Position numbers and translations under genes: made by a program | From: an uncultured Clostridia bacterium | Lineage (GTDB): Bacteria > Bacillota > Clostridia > TANB77 > CAG-508 | NCBI GenBank assembly: GCA_944386375.1 | Contig: CALXAW010000016.1 | Coordinates: 1-18,032, forward strand | Reading direction: 5' to 3' | Length of the DNA stretch: 18,032 bases | The notes under the pieces: generated by a model | Told to the model about the DNA's origin: nothing | Databases searched by the model: none | What the model saw: the letters and a program-made list of their open reading frames with translations, nothing else | Shown here: positions 7,124 to 13,738 of the stretch, in pieces | Numbering within the stretch: position 1 is the first letter of the stretch | Layout of the letters: each line of letters begins with the position of its first letter

Positions 7124-7660
7124 TTATGCCAAAGGATTTAATTCAAATTTAATTGTGAAATCAGTAAAAGAGTCTAAGTCATTTTTTTCTAAACATTCTA
7201 AATAATGTTCAAATTGTTCTTGTGTTTTACACCCTGCTATAATAGCTGGGTTTATATCATATCTAAACATATATTCAAAAGCAAACTTTAAAGCATCTAC
7301 AATTGTCTTAGATTCTCTGTCTCTAATTAAGGCATATGCTTCTCTAAACCTAGCAACTGTTGGATGGTTCATATAATAATCTAAGGATAATACAAATTCC
7401 TTTTCTATAACATCATTCGGAGAAGAATATACATTAGGATATTGTTCTAAATACAAAGAAATTTCGTGATGAGTATAAGGTAAAAACACTTTTCTGTCTT
7501 TTTCAGATACAGTTAGAACACTATTATTTTCTTTATATATAATTTGGTTATCCTCATCTGTTACAGTTTGAGAAGTAACTTCTTCAGAAACTATATTCAA
7601 ATCATTTATTTCTTGAGTACTACATTTATTTTCTATTTTTTTATCGCTAGTATTTTCCAT
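7124..7660 (-). CDS. Hypothetical protein, divergent to the SipW-type operon
   Basis: I do not recognise this 178-residue protein. The first 55 residues are polar, acidic and probably disordered. From about residue 57 (KVFLPYTHHEISLYLEQYPN) to the end it looks like one compact, mainly helical domain, with NHPTVARFREAYALIRDRESKTIVDALKFAFEYMFRYDINPAIIAGCKTQEQF as the most gene-like stretch. There is no signal peptide, transmembrane helix or obvious DNA-binding helix-turn-helix, so it is probably cytoplasmic. AAGGGAG upstream supports the ATG at 7660. It has its own promoter and terminator. It shares a control region rich in 11-bp-spaced TTACA motifs with the surface operon, so co-regulation is possible. 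Confidence 0.8.
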   Translation of the reverse strand: MENTSDKKIENKCSTQEINDLNIVSEEVTSQTVTDEDNQIIYKENNSVLTVSEKDRKVFLPYTHHEISLYLEQYPNVYSSPNDVIEKEFVLSLDYYMNHPTVARFREAYALIRDRESKTIVDALKFAFEYMFRYDINPAIIAGCKTQEQFEHYLECLEKNDLDSFTDFTIKFELNPLA

Positions 7661-7686
7661 TACAAATAACTCCCTTATAATATATG

Positions 7687-7715
7687 ATAATATAAGTATA
7701 ACATAAAAAATGCAA
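7687..7715 (-). promoter_or_regulatory. Likely promoter of the 178-residue protein gene
   Basis: On the - strand, TTGCAT (complement of 7710-7715) and TATTAT (complement of 7687-7692) are separated by 17 bases, giving a leader of about 20 bases before the ATG. Three phased TTACA motifs lie immediately upstream of its -35. Confidence 0.65.
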
Positions 7716-7721
7716 AAAAAC

Positions 7722-7791
7722 TATTACAGAAGTATTACAAAATTATTACAAAAAATATTATTTTTCGAGTTTATGTAACAAAAATGTAATG
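7722..7791. promoter_or_regulatory. Candidate operator: TTACA/TGTAA motifs at 11-bp spacing
   Basis: On the + strand TATTACA begins at 7722, 7733 and 7744, an exact 11-bp period. The inverse motif TGTAAC/TGTAAT begins at 7774 and 7785, again 11 bp apart. The array lies between two divergent promoters, just upstream of both -35 regions. Eleven-bp direct repeats of this kind are typical of sites bound side by side on one face of the helix by OmpR/PhoB-type response regulators. B. subtilis PhoP boxes, for example, are TTAACA-like repeats at this spacing. The identity of the regulator is inference. Confidence 0.6.
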
Positions 7792-7800
7792 AAATTGAAA

Positions 7801-7829
7801 TTGAAATATTAGTAAAAGTTTTGTAAAAT
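7801..7829 (+). promoter_or_regulatory. Likely promoter of the SipW-type surface operon
   Basis: TTGAAA at 7801-7806 and TAAAAT at 7824-7829 are separated by 17 bases. The start would be near 7836, giving a leader of about 28 bases. That is too short for a c-di-GMP riboswitch, and none is seen. Confidence 0.65.
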
Positions 7830-7863
7830 TTAATTAGAAAAAATAAATTAGGAGGGATACATA

Positions 7864-8421
7864 ATGAAAAAAACTAGAAAGAACAGTATTGTAATTGCTC
7901 TTATAGTATTACTGTTGGCTTTAGCGGTAGGATATGCGGCATTTTCTTCAGAATTAACAATTGAGGGTACAGCTAATGCATTAGGTACTTGGGATGTAAA
8001 ATTTGAAAGTGTAGCATTAAAAGATTCTGAAGGACAAACAGCAAATGAGTCATATGGAAGTGCAACAATAACAAGTACTGAAGGAACTAAGAAAGACAAA
8101 ATAACAGCAACTATAAATTTAGCATATCCAGGTGACGCTGTAATGTTAGAAGCTACAGTTACAAATGCAGGTAACACACCAGCAAAGTTAACAACACCTG
8201 TAATAGATGGACTAACATCAAGTGAAATAACTATAACACCAGCAACTGTAACAAATGAAGAACGCCTAGAACCAGGGGAAAAATGTACTATACAATATGC
8301 AATTCAATGGAAGCCAGACTCAACTGTAACATCAATAGATGAACAAACATTTACAATCACATATGAGTATAACCAAGATACAACAACAGTTGATTTAACA
8401 CCAACACATACTCATAATTAA
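7864..8421 (+). CDS. Secreted TasA/CalY-like protein with SipW-type signal peptide
   Basis: This 185-residue protein has a lysine/arginine-rich start, a hydrophobic helix at about 9-24 and the junction GYAAFSSELTIEGTA. That junction resembles the SipW-cognate signal class, with cleavage likely after Ala25 or Ala26. The mature part (about 160 residues) looks like a beta-sandwich. It contains INLAYPGDAVMLEATVTNAGNTPAKL, similar to the PGD..-TxxN-G motif of TasA/camelysin-type proteins, and EPGEKCTIQYAIQW. It ends in THTHN. There is no LPXTG or other anchor. I infer an exported fibre or matrix subunit, probably the major product because it is first in the operon and has a strong AGGAGGG site. 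Identity as a TasA orthologue is not claimed; similarity is at the motif level. Confidence 0.8.
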   Translation: MKKTRKNSIVIALIVLLLALAVGYAAFSSELTIEGTANALGTWDVKFESVALKDSEGQTANESYGSATITSTEGTKKDKITATINLAYPGDAVMLEATVTNAGNTPAKLTTPVIDGLTSSEITITPATVTNEERLEPGEKCTIQYAIQWKPDSTVTSIDEQTFTITYEYNQDTTTVDLTPTHTHN

Positions 8422-8428
8422 TAATATA

Positions 8429-8460
8429 ATTAGGCAATAAGAACTTTCTTATTGCCTAAT
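8429..8460 (+). other. Intercistronic 13-bp hairpin without a U-tract
   Basis: A perfect 13-bp inverted repeat (8429-8441 with 8448-8460, core TTAGGCAATAAG) with a 6-base loop lies 7 bases after the stop of the first surface gene. It is followed by AAAACC rather than T residues. It could stabilise the upstream message or reduce read-through into the peptidase gene, giving much more substrate than enzyme. I see no separate promoter for the peptidase. Confidence 0.6.
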
Positions 8461-8500
8461 AAAACCTAATTTATTTTATTGAATTACAAAGAGGAAGAAT

Positions 8501-9670
8501 ATGCAAAAATCAAAAAATGCGACAATAGTTATTTTAATAGCCATATTTACATATGGTCTGTTGGGGAGTATAAAACTCGTAAAAGATATAAACACAATTT
8601 ATTTATATATAATAAACCCAATTTTTTGGATAGGTCTTTCAATTATATTATTTAATATACTTGGAAAAAGTATTGAAAAAAGGAAAATAAAAAAAGATAT
8701 AACAGAATATACATTAATAGCAACAATAGTTTTCATTGTTACATATATGTTATCTGGTTTATTTGTTACTTTTGGTAATAATCCATATAATACATCAATA
8801 ATAGGAGTATTGCATAATTTGTGGATATTTGGAACCGTATTAGTAGCCAAAGAATATGTAAGATATAGATTAATAAATAATGTATACGAAAAAGACAAAA
8901 CGAAAATAGCAGTATTAATAGCAATAATATATGTAATAATAGACATAGAAATAAATAGAATTATTGGACAAAGTGCTACAATATATTCTGTATCAAAATA
9001 CTTTGTAGAAATGGTATTACCTAATATAGCAAAAAATGTACTATTTTCATATATAGCTATAAAAGGAAATTATATACCATCAGCAATATATCAATTGATA
9101 ACAAATTTATATTTTTGGATTTCGCCTATATTGCCTAATTCACCATGGGTTATGACAGCTATAATTAATATAACAATACCAACAATATTATTTTTGTATA
9201 TCAGATATGCAAATAATAAAATTAATATTAAAAGAAATAGAGAAAGTATAGCAAATTCAGATCCAAGAGCAGTAATCCCTATTGTAGTAATAATAATATT
9301 AGGATTGTTTTTTGCAATGGGCATATTTCCTATAAAACCAGTTGCTATAGCATCAGGTAGTATGGAAAAAGAATTATATGTAGGAGATGTAGCAATTGTG
9401 CAAAAATGTACAGCAAATGATATAAAAGTTGGTGATATTATAGAATACCAATTAGAAGATTACACAGTTATACATAGAGTAATAGCAATAAATCAAAACA
9501 ATGGAAATTTCTATTTTTCAACAAAAGGAGATAACAATAATTCTCAAGATGAAGGACAAGTAAATGAAGAACAACTTATAGGGAAAGTAGTATATAAAAT
9601 AAAATACTTAGGATATCCAGCAATATGGTTAAATATTGCTGAAAAAGAAACACTACAAAAAGAAAACTAA
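8501..9670 (+). CDS. SipW-like (ER-type) signal peptidase I with long N-terminal membrane domain
   Basis: This 389-residue protein has two parts. Residues 1-260 are highly hydrophobic, with about six or seven predicted membrane segments (around 8-28, 32-53, 68-88, 98-118, 130-150, 165-235), and I do not recognise the domain. Residues 265-389 are a signal peptidase: a membrane helix (about 265-283), then ASGSME with the nucleophile Ser287, YVGDVAIV, VGDIIEYQ, and TVIHRVI with His325 where bacterial type I enzymes have lysine. TKGDNNNSQDEG with candidate Asp344/Asp350 follows. Ser-His enzymes of this kind are the SipW/ER class. It probably processes the two proteins encoded beside it. GAGGAAG at 8491-8497 precedes the ATG. 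SipW itself is only about 190 residues, so the N-terminal extension is unusual. Confidence 0.87.
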   Translation: MQKSKNATIVILIAIFTYGLLGSIKLVKDINTIYLYIINPIFWIGLSIILFNILGKSIEKRKIKKDITEYTLIATIVFIVTYMLSGLFVTFGNNPYNTSIIGVLHNLWIFGTVLVAKEYVRYRLINNVYEKDKTKIAVLIAIIYVIIDIEINRIIGQSATIYSVSKYFVEMVLPNIAKNVLFSYIAIKGNYIPSAIYQLITNLYFWISPILPNSPWVMTAIINITIPTILFLYIRYANNKINIKRNRESIANSDPRAVIPIVVIIILGLFFAMGIFPIKPVAIASGSMEKELYVGDVAIVQKCTANDIKVGDIIEYQLEDYTVIHRVIAINQNNGNFYFSTKGDNNNSQDEGQVNEEQLIGKVVYKIKYLGYPAIWLNIAEKETLQKEN

Positions 9671-9683
9671 TGGGGAGGTAAAA

Positions 9684-10736
9684 ATGAGAGCAAATTCCAA
9701 TAATAAAATACGTAAGTCTACTAAATATATAGGAGTAATTATTTCTATTGTTCTTTTAATTACCTCTATTAGCAGTTTAGTAAAGAATATTGCACTAGAA
9801 AATACAAAAACAAAAACAGAGCTAATTTATAACTATACAAATCAATTTAATTATGATTATAATGTGAATTTAGTAAATAATAAATATATCCAAAGTATAA
9901 ACAAAGAAGATAATACAATAGCATATGTTACAGATTTAATGGACACAACAGATTTAAATTTAAAATATCAGTACACAGCAGATAAAACAACTAATTTGAA
10001 ATATACTTATTCAATAATAGGAAAACTACAAGCAACATATGCAAAAGATGGAGAAGAGCAAAAAATAATAGAGCAAGAGGAAGTAATATTGCAACCTCAA
10101 ACAAATGAAATCGAATCAAATCAAATTGATATTAACGAAAATCTACAAATAGATTTAAAAAGCAAAAATGCTCTATTAGAAGAATTTAAAAAAGAATTAG
10201 AAATGTCTATATCTGCTAAATATAATGTTATCTTAAAAATAAATATTCAAACAGATATAGAACAAGAACCGGTAGAGGTAAAATACGAACCATCTATACA
10301 AATAGATTTAGCTAATAAAACAACTAAAATAACAGGAGAAAATAATAAAAAAGAAACAGAACAAATATCAAAGCAATATAATGAAACTGAGGATATAAAT
10401 CTAGTAGTAATTTTTATTGATATAATAATATTGATAATAGCAATAATATTATTAAAATATATTTTACAAGCAAAAACAACCAATAGAGTAAAAAATGAGT
10501 ATAGAAGAGAACTAAATAAAATATTGAAAATGTGCCAAGACAAAATTGTCCAAATAAGTACAAAACCACATGAAAGTGCAGAAAATGAAGTTTATGTAAA
10601 AGACTTTGCAGAAATATATAAAGTTTCAGAAGAATTATTTAAACCAATACTATATTATTTCGATAATGAACAACAAGAAGCATGGTTTACAATAATAACA
10701 GAGGATGCAACATATAGATATATTTTAAAAGGCTAG
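9684..10736 (+). CDS. DUF5305-like two-transmembrane protein of the SipW-type operon
   Basis: This 350-residue protein has a transmembrane helix at about 15-35, an external region of roughly 200 residues, a second helix at about 240-262 and an 88-residue cytoplasmic tail. The external part begins TKTELIYNYTNQFNYDYNVNL and has alternating hydrophobic residues of a beta-rich fold. The tail contains KNEYRRELNKILKMCQDKIV and ends with AWFTIITEDATYRYIL. The layout and the YxYxYxV-type start fit my recollection of the DUF5305 family, which is found beside type I signal peptidases in bacteria and archaea; I have not verified this. I chose the ATG at 9684 because GGGGAGG lies 5 bases before it. An upstream ATG (9636) would overlap the peptidase gene. 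Possible roles are assembly or anchoring of the exported proteins. Confidence 0.72.
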   Translation: MRANSNNKIRKSTKYIGVIISIVLLITSISSLVKNIALENTKTKTELIYNYTNQFNYDYNVNLVNNKYIQSINKEDNTIAYVTDLMDTTDLNLKYQYTADKTTNLKYTYSIIGKLQATYAKDGEEQKIIEQEEVILQPQTNEIESNQIDINENLQIDLKSKNALLEEFKKELEMSISAKYNVILKINIQTDIEQEPVEVKYEPSIQIDLANKTTKITGENNKKETEQISKQYNETEDINLVVIFIDIIILIIAIILLKYILQAKTTNRVKNEYRRELNKILKMCQDKIVQISTKPHESAENEVYVKDFAEIYKVSEELFKPILYYFDNEQQEAWFTIITEDATYRYILKG

Positions 10737-10745
10737 GAGGTAGAC

Positions 10746-11372
10746 ATGAAAATAAAAATAAAAAAGAGACATAAAGCTTTTAAAGTATGGTATATAGTAA
10801 GTGTATTAATAATAATAATGGTTATAATGTCTACTTCATACTCGTTGTGGAAAACAGAGTTAAATATAGAAGGAAATATAAAAGTAACATATACAGAACA
10901 ACAATTACCTATTCAAATACCATCAAGAGGAGAAGTAGACAATATAGAAAGATTTACAACAAATACTGAAATGACTGCATTAGCAACAACAATATATAGG
11001 GTAACAGCAGAAGAATATGTAGGAAATACAATAACAACAACTATAAAACATGAATATAAGCAAGTAACTAATTGGGTATATCCAGATGTAAAAATAACAT
11101 TTCAAATACCAAATACAACAGATAAAACTTTTACCAATGGAAAAATAGAGTTAGTAAGTAGTAATGACCCAAATGGTGTTTGGACAGATATGGGATATTC
11201 AACATCAAATGCTACAATAGAGCCAGGCGGAAGTGCAGAAATGAGTGTAACAGGAACACTAAGAGGAAATCAAAATGTTGCAGATAATACATATTACAAT
11301 TTTAATATTACATATCGAATAGATGGTGTAATACACTATTTTCATTATAATGTAAAATTGTTACCAATATAA
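10746..11372 (+). CDS. Second secreted protein with SipW-type signal peptide
   Basis: This 208-residue protein has a very basic start (KIKIKKRHKAFK), a hydrophobic helix at about 15-28, and STSYSLWKTELNIEGNIKV. This repeats the pattern Y-x-x-[FW]-x-[ST]-E-L-x-I-E-G seen in the first gene of the operon. I infer cleavage near Ser31-Ser33 by the same peptidase. The mature part looks like a beta-sandwich. VYPDVKITFQIPNTTDKTFTNGKIEL and ATIEPGGSAEMSVTGTLRG loosely recall CBM2-like carbohydrate-binding or other Ig-like domains. No anchor motif is seen. AGGAGG overlaps the stop of the preceding gene, so translation is probably coupled. It closes the operon and is followed by a strong terminator. Confidence 0.78.
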   Translation: MKIKIKKRHKAFKVWYIVSVLIIIMVIMSTSYSLWKTELNIEGNIKVTYTEQQLPIQIPSRGEVDNIERFTTNTEMTALATTIYRVTAEEYVGNTITTTIKHEYKQVTNWVYPDVKITFQIPNTTDKTFTNGKIELVSSNDPNGVWTDMGYSTSNATIEPGGSAEMSVTGTLRGNQNVADNTYYNFNITYRIDGVIHYFHYNVKLLPI

Positions 11373-11383
11373 ACTATTTATAT

Positions 11384-11420
11384 AAAAGAGAAGTAAAAAT
11401 TAAAATACTTCTCTTTTTTT
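11384..11420 (+). terminator. Intrinsic terminator of the SipW-type operon
   Basis: A perfect 12-bp stem (11384-11395 with 11406-11417, AGAGAAGTA core) with a 10-base A-rich loop leads into seven T residues at 11414-11420. It lies 11 bases after the last stop of the operon and separates it from the cell-wall cluster. Confidence 0.9.
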
Positions 11421-11550
11421 ATACAATAGGAAATAATATGAAACTTTAAGTTTCGCAACTCAAAGTGAAAATAACTATTAAACATTTTTATTTTCAAAGG
11501 AAAGTGATGCTTTCCTATTGTATAAAAGTCGCTATGCTCCGATGTTGCAG
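11420..11550 (+). repeat. Hairpin-plus-tail repeat, copy 3, interrupted by a 65-bp insert
   Basis: The outer arms TATACAATAGGAAA (11420-11433) and TTTCCTATTGTATA (11511-11524) are identical to the stem of copy 2. They are followed by the tail AAGTCGCTATGCTCC (11526-11540) and GATGTTGCA. The left arm is broken after GGAAA by 65 bases (11434-11498), after which GGAAA repeats at 11499-11503 and the element continues normally. The insert holds two small inverted repeats (GAAACTT/AAGTTTC at 11440-11454, and TGAAAATAA/TTATTTTCA at 11466-11496). The element begins at the last T of the operon terminator. Confidence 0.8.
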
Positions 11551-11640
11551 TATAGAAATATATAAGCAAAAAGATAGTTCTAAAAATCCCAATAAAAAAA
11601 TAATATTGATAAAAAGGTGTTATAAAAGCGAGGAAAGATA

Positions 11641-13632
11641 ATGGTTGTCCAAAATATTTCAAATAAAAAAAAGATGAGAAATGTACTTTTTATAACTTTT
11701 TTAATACTCACATTATTAATTGGAAGAATAGGATATATACAGATAATTCAAGGTGAAGAACTACAAACATTAGCATATAAGCAACAATCATTAGACAGAA
11801 ACATAAACCCCAAAAGAGGCACAATTTATGACAGCTCTGGAAAATATATTTTAGCAGTAAGTAGTACAGTATATACTGTAACAGTAAATCCAACAAACAT
11901 TGCAAATGAAAATAAAGAAAAAGTAGCACAAGCCTTGAGTAATATTTTTGAATTAGAATATGATACTGTATTAAAAAAAGTAAAAAAAAGAAGTTCAATA
12001 GAAACAATTGTCAAAAAAGTTGAAAAAGATAAAACAGATGAGCTAAGAGTATGGCTACAAGAAAATAATATACAAACAGGAGTAAACATAGATGAAGACA
12101 CAAAAAGATATTATCCATATGCAGATTTAGCATCACAAGTAATAGGATTTTGTGGAAGTGATAATCAAGGGTTAGATGGAATAGAAGCAAAATACGAAAC
12201 AGAACTTGCAGGTACGCCAGGCTCAATAGAAAGACTATCAAATGCAACAGGAGAAGAAATAGGAACAGAAGGAGAAAAGTACAAATCTGCAATTGATGGA
12301 AACAATTTAGTTTTATCAATAGATATGACAATTCAGTCAATTGTAGAAAAATATTTAGAAGAAGCATGTATAGACAATGTATGTACAGATGGTGGAAATG
12401 TAATAGTAATGAATCCTAAAACTGGTGATGTACTAGCAATGGCAACTTATCCAGGATATAATTTAAATGATCCATACACAATAAATTCAGAAGAACTACA
12501 AACAGTATGGTACACATTAGACCAGTCACAAAAAACAGAAAACTTACAAGCAATGTGGAGAAATAAAGCAATAGCAGACACATATGAACCAGGTTCAGTA
12601 TTTAAAATAATAACAGCATCAGCATCTTTAGAAGAAAAAATTACAGATACAGACAACGAAGGGGAATTTTGTTGTACAGGAGGAATAGAAGTTGCAGGAA
12701 CAAGAATAAAATGCTGGAGATATTATAAGCCACATGGCCCAGAAAGTTTAAGGCAAGCACTAATGAACTCATGTAATCCTGTTTTTATAGGATTAGGTCA
12801 AAAACTAGGAGTAGAAAAATATTATAGCTATTTACAAAAATTTGGATTTTTAGAAAAAACAGGAATAAGTTTACCAGGAGAAGCAAAAGGAATATTTTTA
12901 GACCAAAGCAAAGTAGGCCCTGTAGAGCTTGCAACAATAAGTTTTGGTCAAAGATTTGAGATTACGCCAATTCAAATGGCAACAGCAGCATGTACTGTAG
13001 CAAATGGAGGAACAAAAGTTACTCCAAGGTTAGTAAAACAAATAGTAAATAGTCAAACAGGAGAAATAACAGAACTACCAGTAGAAGAAAAAGAAAGAGT
13101 AATATCAGAAGAAACAGCAAGCAAAGTTTTAAGTATGTTAGAATCAGTAGTATCAGAAGGAACAGGAAAAAATGCCAAAGTAGCAGGATATAAAATAGGA
13201 GGAAAAACAGGGACATCAGAAGATGGAGTTAATACAAATAAATATGTAACATCATTTTTAGGAATAGCACCAACAGACAATGCACAAGTAGTAGTATTAA
13301 TAACACTATATAACCCAACAGGAGAAGGAGGACACCAAGGAGGTGGTGTTGCAGCACCAGTGGGAGGTCAAATATTAAGCGAAATACTACCATATCTAGA
13401 AGTAGAACAAGGAAATATAGACGAAATAGAACAAAAAACAGAAGTTAGTGTTCCAGATATTATAGGGAAAACAATAGAAGAAGCGGAAAAAATACTAAAA
13501 GAAAATGGTTTAGAAATACAAATAAATAATCAAACAGAAGAACTAGATAAAAAAACTATAACAGTTGTAAATCAACTTCCACAAGCAGGAATAAATGTAT
13601 ATAGTGGAAGCTGTATATATATAGATTATTAA
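11641..13632 (+). CDS. ftsI: Class B penicillin-binding protein, FtsI/SpoVD type, with one PASTA domain
   Basis: This 663-residue protein is a monofunctional transpeptidase that cross-links peptidoglycan outside the membrane. It has a short cytoplasmic start, one transmembrane helix (about 13-32), and a PBP dimerisation domain beginning at NPKRGTIYDSSGKYIL. The transpeptidase domain has SVFK (nucleophile Ser319, Lys322), SCN (377-379) and KTGTS (Lys522). A single C-terminal PASTA domain starts at VSVPDIIGKTIEEAEKILKENGL. One PASTA domain and this length match SpoVD of spore formers. If the organism does not sporulate it would be the division enzyme FtsI, and the sequence cannot settle this. 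Its likely SEDS partner is encoded 2.6 kb downstream. GAGGAAAG precedes the ATG. mraZ, rsmH and ftsL, often upstream, are not present. Confidence 0.93.
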   Translation: MVVQNISNKKKMRNVLFITFLILTLLIGRIGYIQIIQGEELQTLAYKQQSLDRNINPKRGTIYDSSGKYILAVSSTVYTVTVNPTNIANENKEKVAQALSNIFELEYDTVLKKVKKRSSIETIVKKVEKDKTDELRVWLQENNIQTGVNIDEDTKRYYPYADLASQVIGFCGSDNQGLDGIEAKYETELAGTPGSIERLSNATGEEIGTEGEKYKSAIDGNNLVLSIDMTIQSIVEKYLEEACIDNVCTDGGNVIVMNPKTGDVLAMATYPGYNLNDPYTINSEELQTVWYTLDQSQKTENLQAMWRNKAIADTYEPGSVFKIITASASLEEKITDTDNEGEFCCTGGIEVAGTRIKCWRYYKPHGPESLRQALMNSCNPVFIGLGQKLGVEKYYSYLQKFGFLEKTGISLPGEAKGIFLDQSKVGPVELATISFGQRFEITPIQMATAACTVANGGTKVTPRLVKQIVNSQTGEITELPVEEKERVISEETASKVLSMLESVVSEGTGKNAKVAGYKIGGKTGTSEDGVNTNKYVTSFLGIAPTDNAQVVVLITLYNPTGEGGHQGGGVAAPVGGQILSEILPYLEVEQGNIDEIEQKTEVSVPDIIGKTIEEAEKILKENGLEIQINNQTEELDKKTITVVNQLPQAGINVYSGSCIYIDY

Positions 13633-13660
13633 AACTAATACAATAACTTTCAACTCTAAA

Positions 13661-13712
13661 TTACAAAAAAATTTGTAAAATCCTATACAAATCAAAAAAT
13701 TAGTTATATAAT
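13661..13712 (+). promoter_or_regulatory. Candidate murE promoter with overlapping inverted repeats
   Basis: TATAAT at 13707-13712 has a weak -35 (TATACA, 13684-13689) at 17-bp spacing. TTACAAA-AAAA-TTTGTAA forms a palindrome at 13661-13678, and ATTTGTA (13671-13677) pairs again with TACAAAT (13686-13692), overlapping the -35. The arrangement could be an operator, but the sequence is so AT-rich that chance is a real alternative. No terminator of the preceding gene is visible, so read-through is also likely. Confidence 0.45.
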
Positions 13713-13738
13713 ATAACGGAATGTAAGGAGAGATGTAA

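Noticed and set aside
7830..7863. c-di-GMP or other riboswitch in the leader of the surface operon
   Set aside because: The leader is only about 28 bases and has no stems; there is no room for an aptamer.
8501..9290. CPBP/Abi-type glutamic protease in the peptidase's membrane domain
   Set aside because: The loop AKEYVRYRL recalls EExxxR, but the spacing is wrong and the later FxxxH and HxxxN motifs are not present.
9636..9683. Longer N-terminus for the DUF5305-like protein
   Set aside because: It would overlap the end of the peptidase gene and has no ribosome binding site, whereas GGGGAGG lies just before the ATG at 9684.
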